Positions 1 through 6,660 of a DNA stretch of 13,082 bases are shown in pieces. Below the pieces are notes generated by a model. That model was not told where the DNA came from, searched no databases, and was given only the letters and a program-made list of their open reading frames with translations. The stretch comes from Hyphomonas sp. (GTDB lineage Bacteria; Pseudomonadota; Alphaproteobacteria; Caulobacterales; Hyphomonadaceae), in assembly GCA_024743015.1 (NCBI GenBank), contig JANSXJ010000074.1, positions 1 through 13,082 on the forward strand. Reading direction: 5' to 3'. The position numbers were made by a program, and so were the translations under genes. The first letter of the stretch is position 1. Each line of letters opens with the position of its first letter.

Positions 1-66
1 TATTATCGCAATCGACCGCCATCGCTGCGGTCAGAGATCCGTCGCCTCGAGGAGCAGTATAAATGA
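1..66 (+). CDS. 3' end of an unidentified upstream gene (partial)
   Basis: Frame 1 is open from the window edge to a TGA at 64-66 and encodes a charged tail ending RSEIRRLEEQYK. The TGA overlaps the ATG of the next gene as ATGA (63-66), and a GAGGAG ribosome site for that gene lies inside this frame at 49-54. This arrangement is typical of translationally coupled operon genes and is the main reason to call this frame real. Only 21 residues are visible, so no family can be assigned. Confidence 0.6.
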   Translation, partial: YYRNRPPSLRSEIRRLEEQYK

Positions 67-536
67 GTGTTGAGTTTCTCCACACAATGGTGCGCGTCAC
101 CGATATAGACGCCGCTGTGAAATTCTATGGCGATGGGCTCGGATTGCAGGAAATTCTGAGATACGAGAACGAAGCGGGGCGTTTCACACTGGTCTTCTTG
201 GCATCACCGGATGATATCGCCCGCCACGGTGGCATCCCGGAAAACACGTCCCCCACCGCCATGGATATTCCAATGGTGGAGCTGACCTATAACTGGGATC
301 CGGAAGACTATGGCGGCGGCCGCAATTTCGGTCATCTGGCCTATCGCGTGGGCGATATTTACGAAGCCTGCGAGCGCTTCCAGAAACTTGGCGTGACGAT
401 CAACCGCCCACCCCGAGACGGGCGTATGGCATTCGTCCGTTCGCCGGATGGAATTTCGGTTGAGCTGCTCCAGAAAGGTCAGCCTCTGGAGCCGATCGAG
501 CCCTGGGCCAGCATGGAAAACGTCGGCACCTGGTAG
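63..536 (+). CDS. gloA: Glyoxalase I (lactoylglutathione lyase), VOC fold
   Basis: The predicted enzyme isomerises the hemithioacetal of methylglyoxal and glutathione to S-lactoylglutathione in the cytosol. The 157 residues align by eye with E. coli GloA: LHTMVRV near residues 6-12, VELTYNW at 72-78, FGHLAYRV at 89-96 and a closing VELL at 133-136. The four metal ligands expected for the family are all present as His7, Glu73, His91 and Glu134. Compared with E. coli GloA there is a longer loop at about residues 48-70 ahead of the second ligand. The start is supported by GAGGAG eight bases upstream and by the ATGA overlap with the preceding reading frame. The alpha/beta hydrolase follows after 83 bases on the same strand. 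Family assignment is firm; substrate is inferred from the family. Confidence 0.88.
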   Translation: MSVEFLHTMVRVTDIDAAVKFYGDGLGLQEILRYENEAGRFTLVFLASPDDIARHGGIPENTSPTAMDIPMVELTYNWDPEDYGGGRNFGHLAYRVGDIYEACERFQKLGVTINRPPRDGRMAFVRSPDGISVELLQKGQPLEPIEPWASMENVGTW

Positions 537-619
537 CTCCAGGAGCGCGCCATACGCCAAAAAAATGATCCATATCGAGTTCGCGCACGTATTCCGAGCA
601 AGGGTTACGGAGGATAGCT

Positions 620-1336
620 ATGGTTCAAGATCTGCCAAAAGACTGTGAGGCTCCGAGCCTGCTGTCCAATCTCCGTGAGTTTGGAACCCCGCTTGAGTTC
701 CTGAAATTCCCTTTCATGACACCCTCATTGGCGACGGCGCCGAGGGGAGACGGGCGCAAGATCGTTCTATTGCCCGGCTTTACGGCACCCGAACTCTCCA
801 TGCAGCCGCTGGCGCTTTACTTGCGCTATCTTGGCTATGACGCGTCGACTTGGGGGATGGGCATAAATGGCGGTGAGGTGGATCCGCTGACTGGAGAGTT
901 TGGTCGCAATATTGTAGACATGGCAACGCGCCGAAATGAGCCCGTTACCCTGATCGGTTGGAGTCTCGGCGGCGTCATCGCCCGCGAAACGGCGCGCTTG
1001 TTCAGCGAATCCGTCCGCGAAGTGATCACGATGGGTACACCTATCATCGGTGGGCCGAAATACACTGCGGTTGGCAAACTCTATGCGATGCGCGAGGGAC
1101 TTGATCTGGATGAGTTCGAGCTTGAAGTGCACGCGAGAAACTCGATCGGTCTGTCCCAGCCGCTGACCGTGATTTACAGCAAATCAGACGGCATCGTTGG
1201 CTGGCAGGCGGCGCGCGATGTCTACAATAAGCAGGCGCGAAACGTGGTTGTGCGCAGCACACATTTTGCGCTAGGCGCCAGCCCGACTGTCTGGAAGATT
1301 GTTGCCAGAACCCTTGCGGGCAAAGCGCCGATTTAA
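620..1336 (+). CDS. Alpha/beta hydrolase, esterase/lipase-like
   Basis: This is a 238-residue alpha/beta hydrolase with no signal peptide. The oxyanion-side strand VLLPGF is at 49-54, the nucleophile elbow GWSLGG at 113-118 gives Ser115, and the other triad members are probably Asp190 (in YSKSDGIVGW) and His215 (in RSTHFALG). A GGAGG site six bases before the ATG supports the start. It lies 83 bases after gloA on the same strand and may share its transcript. Its TAA interlocks with the stop of the opposing desaturase gene at 1333-1336. The physiological ester is unknown. A role downstream of GloA, such as thioester hydrolysis, is only a guess, because the usual enzyme for that step, GloB, is a metallo-beta-lactamase-fold protein. 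Confidence 0.82.
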   Translation: MVQDLPKDCEAPSLLSNLREFGTPLEFLKFPFMTPSLATAPRGDGRKIVLLPGFTAPELSMQPLALYLRYLGYDASTWGMGINGGEVDPLTGEFGRNIVDMATRRNEPVTLIGWSLGGVIARETARLFSESVREVITMGTPIIGGPKYTAVGKLYAMREGLDLDEFELEVHARNSIGLSQPLTVIYSKSDGIVGWQAARDVYNKQARNVVVRSTHFALGASPTVWKIVARTLAGKAPI

Positions 1337-2208
1337 AGTTCGTGCACGTCGCAGCCACGGGCTTCCAGGATGGGTTTCATTTCCCAATAGGCGCGCGGGG
1401 TCCGGTAAAGCGGAATGCGCGGATGCAGGTGGTGAATGACGTGATATTGCATCCCGAGAGATCCGATATTCCCGAGGATTGAACGGAAGCTGCGCGTATC
1501 GCGGTAACGACCCTTGCTGAGGCCCGGATTGTGCGGCGCCCAGCTCAGATAATACTGGATATAGGTCAGCGCGATATGGCGTGGCAGCCACCAGAGCAGG
1601 GCCGCTTCTATCGCATAGCCAGACCAAGCCAGAGCGAACAAGATGGAATAGTGGACGATCTGGTAGAGGATCCCGTCCAGCAAGACATCTTGCCGGCCAA
1701 TGCGCATCAGCATTTCGCCATAGGCGTTGAAGCCGCCTTTGGCGCGAGGTTGTCGGTTCTTGACTGATTTCCAGAGCGCACGGATTGGTCCATCAGCATG
1801 CGTGGAATAATCCGGATCGAGGTCCGGATCATTGGCGTGCTTGTGGTGGTCCATGTGCGTAACCTTGGCCACGCGATACGGGAGCACGAGAGGGATTGTA
1901 GACACGTGCCCGACAAGCTGGTTCAACCAGCGCAGCTTCGTACCCGGCTTGGCGATAATATCGTGCTGGGCCTCATGACTGGGCAGATAGCTGAGCGTGA
2001 TGTTCATCGAAGCGATGATGAAGCCAAGCCATAGCGGAATGATGCCGAGAAAGACGAGCGGCCAAAGCGCCAGCCAGACTGCTAAATTCGAAAACGCCCA
2101 GAACACCGCAAAATAGGGAAACTTGTTGAGATGCCGCGCCGCCACTTCGCGCTCCAGGCGCATCAGTTCGGCGTCCGAGAGTTTGGAAAGATCTTGAGTC
2201 GGGCTCAT
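1333..2208 (-). CDS. Membrane fatty acid desaturase / CrtR-like beta-carotene hydroxylase family
   Basis: This is a 291-residue integral membrane di-iron oxygenase-type protein. The three histidine boxes are complete: HEAQH at 78-82, HMDHH at 118-122 and HVIHH at 256-260. The box 2 context HHKHAND and the box 3 context IHHLHPRIPLY resemble the branch holding CrtR-type carotenoid hydroxylases as well as acyl desaturases, so the substrate (acyl chain or carotenoid ring) cannot be fixed. Hydrophobic segments lie at about 32-75, 97-112 and 180-222. The start at 2208 is preferred because GGGGGA sits seven bases upstream and the ATG overlaps the TGA of the small membrane protein gene as ATGA; the ATG at 2214 would be only one base from the same ribosome site. 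An upstream extension of the frame is not credible because it runs through that gene. It is last in a four-gene minus-strand series. Confidence 0.87.
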   Translation of the reverse strand: MSPTQDLSKLSDAELMRLEREVAARHLNKFPYFAVFWAFSNLAVWLALWPLVFLGIIPLWLGFIIASMNITLSYLPSHEAQHDIIAKPGTKLRWLNQLVGHVSTIPLVLPYRVAKVTHMDHHKHANDPDLDPDYSTHADGPIRALWKSVKNRQPRAKGGFNAYGEMLMRIGRQDVLLDGILYQIVHYSILFALAWSGYAIEAALLWWLPRHIALTYIQYYLSWAPHNPGLSKGRYRDTRSFRSILGNIGSLGMQYHVIHHLHPRIPLYRTPRAYWEMKPILEARGCDVHEL

Positions 2209-2399
2209 ACCCATGTCCCCCGGATTTGCGCAAGCAGGCCAAGCCCGCCACCAAGGATTAGCCCCGTCATCAGCGGCGTAAGGCCAAGCGGTGGGGTCCA
2301 GGCCAATTGTGTGATGATTTGCGCGAAGAGCGGCGCGAAGAACCCAAACCCAAAGAGGAGCGGGCCGAAATAGAATATCGTCTGGATGACCTTTTGCAT
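2205..2399 (-). CDS. Small two-helix membrane protein (64 aa) coupled to the desaturase
   Basis: The protein is almost entirely hydrophobic, with predicted membrane helices at about residues 8-31 and 40-59 and a short positively charged end (AQIRGTWV). I do not recognise a named family. The ATG at 2399 has AAGGG three bases upstream, and its TGA overlaps the desaturase ATG by four bases, so the two proteins are probably made together. This suggests a small accessory or stabilising partner of the desaturase, or simply a co-transcribed membrane protein. The hydrophobicity pattern and the exact overlap argue that it is real and not a shadow frame. Confidence 0.72.
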   Translation of the reverse strand: MQKVIQTIFYFGPLLFGFGFFAPLFAQIITQLAWTPPLGLTPLMTGLILGGGLGLLAQIRGTWV

Positions 2400-2450
2400 G
2401 CACCCTTATCTCAAAAAATGACGCGAGCGTCAACGTTTGAGTGGCGATGA

Positions 2451-2999
2451 TCAGTTCTCTTTCTGGAAGGCTATGGTCACCTCACCAATGCGAATGCCGA
2501 AACGGGTTACGTAGGCTCGGTTTATCACAACGCCGTCTTCGAGCAGGTACATCCAGTCATCAAAGCCGACATTCCAGACGCTGTCGCCAACTTTCAGGTC
2601 AACTTTGTATTTCCAGTTGAACGCGTTCCCAACGACTTGTCCTTCCGCATAGTCCGGCACGTCACCAGCGGTTCCGCGGTAGAAGCCGTCGCCGAGAATG
2701 TCGATTTCCCAAACCCGCGTTTCGCGCTCGCCGTCATCATACATGAAGCGTTCATCCAGGGTGAGAACGCCGTCCTCGACTGTCCCGGTGATGTCGACTT
2801 TGAAGCTGCGACGGACTTTGCCGAAGCGATCTTCAAAGACACCGTAGGCTGTGGTCTTTCCTTCGAAATAGTCTTCGAGCACCAGGGAGCGCGGAGCGTC
2901 AGAGAATTCAACGATATTGGGACCAGATACGCAGCCGGTCGCGGCGGCCGCGCTGGTGGCGACAGCAAGAGTGGGAGCAAACAAATCTGAAAGGCGCAT
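2451..2999 (-). CDS. DUF3833 family lipoprotein
   Basis: This 182-residue protein matches the DUF3833 pattern as I remember it: LEDYFEGKTTAYGVFEDR near residues 41-58, then KVRRSFKVDITG at about 62-73, then a beta-rich remainder with LDERFMYDDGE and a C-terminal TRFGIRIGEVTIAF. The N-terminus is an alanine-rich signal peptide ending AATGC, giving lipidation at Cys23; the -3 residue is Ala where Leu is usual, so the lipobox is weak. From general knowledge, DUF3833 genes recur near cyclopropane or other modified fatty acid loci in gammaproteobacteria, which fits the desaturase two genes downstream. No good Shine-Dalgarno is visible before the ATG; instead a perfect 9-bp inverted repeat abuts the start. 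Its biochemical role is unknown. Confidence 0.75.
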   Translation of the reverse strand: MRLSDLFAPTLAVATSAAAATGCVSGPNIVEFSDAPRSLVLEDYFEGKTTAYGVFEDRFGKVRRSFKVDITGTVEDGVLTLDERFMYDDGERETRVWEIDILGDGFYRGTAGDVPDYAEGQVVGNAFNWKYKVDLKVGDSVWNVGFDDWMYLLEDGVVINRAYVTRFGIRIGEVTIAFQKEN

Positions 3000-3000
3000 G

Positions 3001-3028
3001 AGACAAAGCTTTCTTTTTTGCTTTGTCT
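3001..3028 (-). repeat. Perfect 9-bp inverted repeat abutting the DUF3833 start codon
   Basis: AGACAAAGC at 3001-3009 and GCTTTGTCT at 3020-3028 are exact reverse complements separated by ten bases. On the minus-strand RNA the loop is AAAAAAGAAA and the stem ends one base before the AUG at 2999. It lies in the 55-base gap after the OYE gene. There is no U-run after the stem on either strand, so it is not a standard terminator. It could be an operator, an RNA processing site or a translational control hairpin. Confidence 0.55.
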
Positions 3029-3054
3029 ACGCGCCAGATCAGAAAATGGATTTG

Positions 3055-4167
3055 CTAGTACAGCGTGGCGAGCGCTTTCGCGTCATAATCAGCGAGTTCG
3101 TCGACACGGCCTTCCTTGATTTTCTCGGCCCAGAGTGGGTCCTGAAGCAGGGCGCGGCCAATGGCGACCATATCAAACTCGCCTTTATCCAGCCGTTCGA
3201 TCACGTCAGAGATAGGTCGCGTCTTGGAATCCTGTCCGGCAAATGCCCCGATGAAGTCAGAGGAAAGGCCAACCGAGCCCACGGTGATGGAGGTCAGGCC
3301 CGTTAGTTTCTTACACCAACCCGCGAGGTTCAGTCCGTCATCGCCGTCTACTTCCGGGAACTCAGACTCCCACCAACGACGCTGGCTCGCGTGCAGAACA
3401 TCGACACCGGCGTCCGCAAACACGTTCAAAAATGCCTCAAGCTCTTGCGGTGTGGAGGCAAGGCGCGCGGTGTATTCCTGTTGCTTCCACTGAGAAAAGC
3501 GAAGGATGATCGGCATATCATCGCCGACCTGTTTGCGGCATTCGCGAATAATGTCGCCTGCAAAGGTCGCGCGTCCCACCAGGTCGCCGCCATATTTGTC
3601 TTCGCGTGTGTTCATCACCTCCCAGAAGAACTCGTCGATTAAATAGCCATGGGCACCATGAATCTCGATAGCATCAAAGCCCAACCGTTTGGCTTCGCCC
3701 GCGGCATTGGCATAGGCCATGACCATGTCAGCGACTTCACTCTCGCTCGGCTCTGGCTGAACTTGTTTGCCTTTATGGGTTCGGCCTGACGGGCTGTCAG
3801 ATACCGCGTCCGGGTCGGGGCCGGTGCCCGGTTTGCGCATCATTCCAACATGCCAGAGCTGAGGGGCGATCTTTCCCGGGGTCTTGTGGACAGCCTCAAC
3901 CACTTTGCTCCATCCGTTCAGTGCCTCGGCTGCATGGAAGTTCGGGACTCTCGGATCGTTTGACGCACCGCCTCGATCGACCGTGGTGCCTTCGGTGACA
4001 ATCAGGCCGACATCTGCGTCGCCTCGGCGGGCGTAATATTCGGCGACATCCTCACCTGGTACACCGCCGGGCGAGAAGGAGCGGGTCATTGGCGCCATGA
4101 CGACACGATTGGGAACCGTCAGGCCGCGAATTTTGATCGGCTCGAACAATGGGGCTGTTTCGGACAT
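3055..4167 (-). CDS. Old Yellow Enzyme family NADH:flavin oxidoreductase (ene-reductase)
   Basis: A 370-residue FMN-dependent TIM-barrel enzyme expected to reduce activated C=C bonds of enals, enones, nitro compounds or similar electrophiles with NAD(P)H. Visible motifs are NRVVMAPMTRS at 20-30, QLWHVG at 103-108, the substrate-anchoring HGAHGYL at 170-176 (His170, His173, Tyr175 matching the His/His/Tyr set of YqjM-type enzymes), NTREDKYGGD at 186-195, and VAIGRALLQDP at 334-344 for the FMN phosphate. Thr28 sits where classical OYEs have Thr and YqjM has Cys. The start at 4167 is chosen for AAGGAG eleven bases upstream and because the family N-terminus begins here; the longer open frame to 4401 would add a non-homologous, non-hydrophobic leader. 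It is first in the minus-strand series OYE, DUF3833, small membrane protein, desaturase (gaps 55, 51 and -4 bases). The natural substrate is unknown. Confidence 0.9.
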   Translation of the reverse strand: MSETAPLFEPIKIRGLTVPNRVVMAPMTRSFSPGGVPGEDVAEYYARRGDADVGLIVTEGTTVDRGGASNDPRVPNFHAAEALNGWSKVVEAVHKTPGKIAPQLWHVGMMRKPGTGPDPDAVSDSPSGRTHKGKQVQPEPSESEVADMVMAYANAAGEAKRLGFDAIEIHGAHGYLIDEFFWEVMNTREDKYGGDLVGRATFAGDIIRECRKQVGDDMPIILRFSQWKQQEYTARLASTPQELEAFLNVFADAGVDVLHASQRRWWESEFPEVDGDDGLNLAGWCKKLTGLTSITVGSVGLSSDFIGAFAGQDSKTRPISDVIERLDKGEFDMVAIGRALLQDPLWAEKIKEGRVDELADYDAKALATLY

Positions 4168-4206
4168 GTGGGGAGTCTCTCCTTGTGATGGCCGTGAATG
4201 TGAGAA

Positions 4207-4243
4207 CTTGCCGACACTCTCGCAAGTCTGACGTTGCGGCAAG
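4207..4243. promoter_or_regulatory. Inverted repeats in the OYE/lipoprotein divergent intergenic region
   Basis: CTTGCCG at 4207-4213 is repeated in reverse complement as CGGCAAG at 4237-4243, and a further GCAAG at 4222-4226 pairs with the first arm over a shorter distance. It lies 40 bases upstream of the OYE start, where a repressor operator would be plausible, since OYE genes are often controlled by TetR- or MarR-type electrophile sensors. No regulator gene is in the window, so this is only a candidate. Confidence 0.3.
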
Positions 4244-4245
4244 AT

Positions 4246-4285
4246 TTGGCCGTTTAATTTTCCTAATGTATTCAGGGAGTATTCA
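4246..4285 (+). promoter_or_regulatory. Candidate promoter and 11-bp-phased direct repeat before the lipoprotein gene
   Basis: TTGGCC (4246-4251) and TATTCA (4269-4274) are separated by 17 bases and form a weak sigma-70-like pair in an AT-rich patch. The heptamer GTATTCA occurs twice, at 4268-4274 and 4279-4285, exactly one DNA turn apart, which could be a protein binding site overlapping the -10 region. The lipoprotein ATG is at 4331. Confidence 0.3.
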
Positions 4286-4330
4286 CACCGTTCCGCCCAG
4301 ACTGTTTTGCAGGACAATGGGACGAAACCG

Positions 4331-5404
4331 ATGAAACAGACCCTGTTTGCAACCACTTGCGCTTTGATCGGCGCGGCTGCGTGTACCACGCCCGGCATCA
4401 ATTATGAGGCCAGGTTGATGCCTGAGAGCGTCGCGGCGGCGGAAACGCGAACGGTTCAGGTCGATCGATTTCGAGGACCGGGCGGTGGTTGGTTCGCCCG
4501 GCAATTTGAAGCCATGCTGGCCAATACTGTCTTTGATGGCGCGCAATGGTTCACGTTGGCGGATTTCTCATACGGCGTGCCAGGCGATACGCCTGCAGGG
4601 ACCTATACAGGGCATATCGATATCGATTCCTATGATTGGAACGAGTATCATCGCACGCGAAGCAAATGTATCGAATGGGATGGTCTGTTCGATTGTGAAA
4701 CCCGCGTCGACGTTGAAGAATTGTGCATTGAGGAGCGCGTCTCCGTTTCCGCCCATCCCCGATTGATCGACGCAGATACAGGCGAAGTCGTGTTCTCTGG
4801 CGCTTATGGCGGCGATGCGTCCACGGAATCTTGTTACGAAACCGGCGTCTATGATGGTGTCTTCGACAAAAAGCTGAAGCGAAAGCGTCGCCACCATGGG
4901 CTGAATGGCTTGCACTCAATTGGCTTTGCCGGGCTGGACGCGCCTGCCGATCTGGTGCGCGAGGCTTTGTTTGAAACGCTGGGCCCGATCCGCAACGATA
5001 TTGCCCCTCGGAATGCAACGGTGCGAGCGACGTTTGTGACCGAAGCGCTGGATCCTGTCGTTCGCGCCGATCCGCGCTTTGAGCAGGCCCTCAAGGTTTC
5101 ATCCAAGGACCCATTCACCTCTTGCGCCATGTGGAGCGGTATGGCCGAGGAATATCCGGCGTCGCCTGCGATTATCCATAATGTCGGTGCCTGTGCTGAA
5201 GCGAGCTCGGATTTCCAGGCAGCGCAAGGACACTACGCAAAAGCGGCGGAATACTCGATCCCGTTCAGCGCAGATGGTGTTACGGTTGGGCCGCAATTCC
5301 TGAAAGCGCTGCGCAAACTGTCTGATCAACGCGTTGGTCTGGAGATTATAGACGAACTGACAGGCAAAAGGATCCCCGTCGAGACCGAAGAGCCGTCCTC
5401 TTAA
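4331..5404 (+). CDS. Cysteine-rich lipoprotein of unknown function
   Basis: This 357-residue protein starts with a lipoprotein-type signal (MKQTLFATTCALIGAAAC, lipidation at Cys18, weak lipobox). I do not recognise a family. The middle part is beta-rich, with HPRLIDADTGEVVFSGAYGG at about 142-161, reminiscent of the CsgG/LpoB-like periplasmic lipoprotein folds that contain a similar 'DADTGEVV' strand pair, but this is only a resemblance. Cysteines at 113, 122, 132 and 168, plus 265 and 288, could form disulfides in the periplasm. A basic run lies at 181-188 (KLKRKRRH). The segment at about 280-310 (NVGACAEASSDFQAAQGHYAKA) looks like one TPR-type helical hairpin. The ATG at 4331 is chosen over an in-frame TTG at 4307 because it puts the signal peptide at the N-terminus; the ribosome site is weak (GGGA). 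Its stop interlocks with that of the opposing membrane protein gene. Confidence 0.75.
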   Translation: MKQTLFATTCALIGAAACTTPGINYEARLMPESVAAAETRTVQVDRFRGPGGGWFARQFEAMLANTVFDGAQWFTLADFSYGVPGDTPAGTYTGHIDIDSYDWNEYHRTRSKCIEWDGLFDCETRVDVEELCIEERVSVSAHPRLIDADTGEVVFSGAYGGDASTESCYETGVYDGVFDKKLKRKRRHHGLNGLHSIGFAGLDAPADLVREALFETLGPIRNDIAPRNATVRATFVTEALDPVVRADPRFEQALKVSSKDPFTSCAMWSGMAEEYPASPAIIHNVGACAEASSDFQAAQGHYAKAAEYSIPFSADGVTVGPQFLKALRKLSDQRVGLEIIDELTGKRIPVETEEPSS

Positions 5405-5826
5405 ATTCCGAGGACCGCAAGCACTGCGGCAACCGCCGCAACCAGCGCAAAGACCAGCGTCAGGCTGACCGCGATCGCGCGCTGGGCTTTTCGTTTCTCC
5501 TTGGCGTCCGGAGGCGTTTCCCCGCGTTTGAAATTGGCTAGCGTCCAGCGATTTGTGAAGAACCCAAACGCCGCCAGAAATGCTGTTACGCCCGAAACCA
5601 GCGCCCCACCCAAAATGGCTAAACCGCCGGCGACGAGCAGGACCACAGCAATCGGATCGGACGCCGACTTAAGCAAACCCCGGACATGCTTGTCGGCTCG
5701 CGTGGCATCCAGGCTGTCATAGGACGTATTGGGCGCGACGATCGTGACAATCCAAGCTGCACCTACCGCCAGTCCGAGGAGCAAGGTCGCGCCATCCTGG
5801 CCAAAGTTTCGAATGGTTTCTAACAC
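5401..5826 (-). CDS. Small integral membrane protein of unknown function (141 aa)
   Basis: The protein has hydrophobic segments at about residues 12-31, 57-92 (long enough for two helices) and 116-141, with a basic loop (KRGETPPDAKEKRKAQR) at about 99-115 that should face the cytoplasm. I see no catalytic motif and recognise no family. It starts with GTG, supported by GGAGG five bases upstream. Its TAA interlocks with the TAA of the lipoprotein gene at 5401-5404. It appears to be a single-gene transcript divergent from the HCCA-isomerase-like pair, with 159 bases between the two starts. Confidence 0.68.
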   Translation of the reverse strand: MLETIRNFGQDGATLLLGLAVGAAWIVTIVAPNTSYDSLDATRADKHVRGLLKSASDPIAVVLLVAGGLAILGGALVSGVTAFLAAFGFFTNRWTLANFKRGETPPDAKEKRKAQRAIAVSLTLVFALVAAVAAVLAVLGI

Positions 5827-5985
5827 TGCGTCCTCCGATCGGTTGCAGGATAAGTGCCTCCGGCAAACTCAGGCAAGAGGTGACCTGATTCGCGCTTTGA
5901 CCGGTCGGAAAAGTCTGGCAAGGTTGGGAACGGGAAGGCGGCTCGCGAAACGCAAGCTGGCCGATTGTCGGGAGACGCGTTGTCC

Positions 5986-6660
5986 ATGCACGCTCTGGAA
6001 AGTGAAGCACCTCTGATCGTCTATTTCGACATCAAGAGCCCATATGCATTCGTGGCGTTTCGCCCGACGCTGGCGCTCGAGGCTGAGTTGGGCCTGCAAT
6101 TCGACTGGCGTCCGCTCACCCTGGATATCCCGAGCTATCTCGGCTCCGCGCGCAAAAAGGCCGGCAAAGTTGTTTCGTCCGAGGGTCGAAGTCAGCGGAC
6201 CTGGAATGCGATCCGATATTCCTATCGCGATGCGCGGCGCTACGCCGAACGCCAAGGATTGATCCTCAAGGGAACAGAGAAGATCTGGGATTCGAGTTTG
6301 CCGAATATTGGGATTCTGTGGGTCATGCAGACAGATCGGGCGCGTCTGGGAGACTATCTGGAGGCGGTCTATCCGCCATTCTGGCGGCGCGAGCTCGATA
6401 TTGAGGATGTTGCTGTGGTTGAAGCGTGTCTGGAGCAGGCCGGTATTCGCTCTGGCGGGTTTGCGGATTATGCGTCGGGCCTGGGACGTGCGCAGCATGA
6501 TGCGTTGCAACCTCAGTTTCATCCTAACGGGATTTACGGCGTTCCGACCTATGTGCTGGGCGATGAGATCCTGTTTGGCCGGGAACATATACCCTATATT
6601 CGGTGGTCGCTGTCTGGCCGTGTCGGCCCCGCGCCAGATATTGCCTACGAGATTGCCTGA
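5986..6660 (+). CDS. HCCA-isomerase / kappa-GST-like DsbA-family protein, first of tandem pair
   Basis: This 224-residue protein has the thioredoxin-like fold with inserted helices typical of 2-hydroxychromene-2-carboxylate isomerases and kappa glutathione transferases. The N-terminal strand YFDIKSPYAF (13-22) has the family's Ser-Pro-Tyr in place of a CxxC, so it should not be a disulfide oxidase, and Ser18 is the probable glutathione-activating residue. GVPTYV at 185-190 supplies the cis-Pro, followed by FGREHIPYI as in the family C-terminus. The ATG at 5986 is eleven bases after GGGAG; in-frame TTG codons at 5965 and 5980 are possible alternatives, the latter better spaced. It overlaps the next gene by one base (TGATG). 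The 159-base upstream region holds a TTGACC at 5897-5902 but no convincing -10. The substrate is unknown; HCCA itself is not implied because no naphthalene pathway genes are seen. Confidence 0.8.
   Translation: MHALESEAPLIVYFDIKSPYAFVAFRPTLALEAELGLQFDWRPLTLDIPSYLGSARKKAGKVVSSEGRSQRTWNAIRYSYRDARRYAERQGLILKGTEKIWDSSLPNIGILWVMQTDRARLGDYLEAVYPPFWRRELDIEDVAVVEACLEQAGIRSGGFADYASGLGRAQHDALQPQFHPNGIYGVPTYVLGDEILFGREHIPYIRWSLSGRVGPAPDIAYEIA

Noticed and set aside
522..570. CCTGG/CCAGG hairpin around the gloA stop followed by an A-run, considered as a terminator
   Set aside because: The stem is only five pairs and the homopolymer after it is A on the plus strand, so it does not make an intrinsic terminator in either direction.
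2209..2433. N-terminal extension of the desaturase frame to 2433
   Set aside because: It runs through the small membrane protein gene in another frame, its sequence is not membrane-like or family-like, and a better start with a spaced ribosome site exists at 2208.
4168..4401. N-terminal extension of the OYE frame
   Set aside because: It would cross the divergent promoter region and the start of the lipoprotein gene; the family N-terminus and AAGGAG support 4167.
5869..6588. Long minus-strand open frame (239 codons) opposite the first HCCA-like gene
   Set aside because: It lies antisense to a gene with clear family motifs, has no ribosome site or recognisable domain, and its composition is that expected from the reverse of codon-biased coding DNA.
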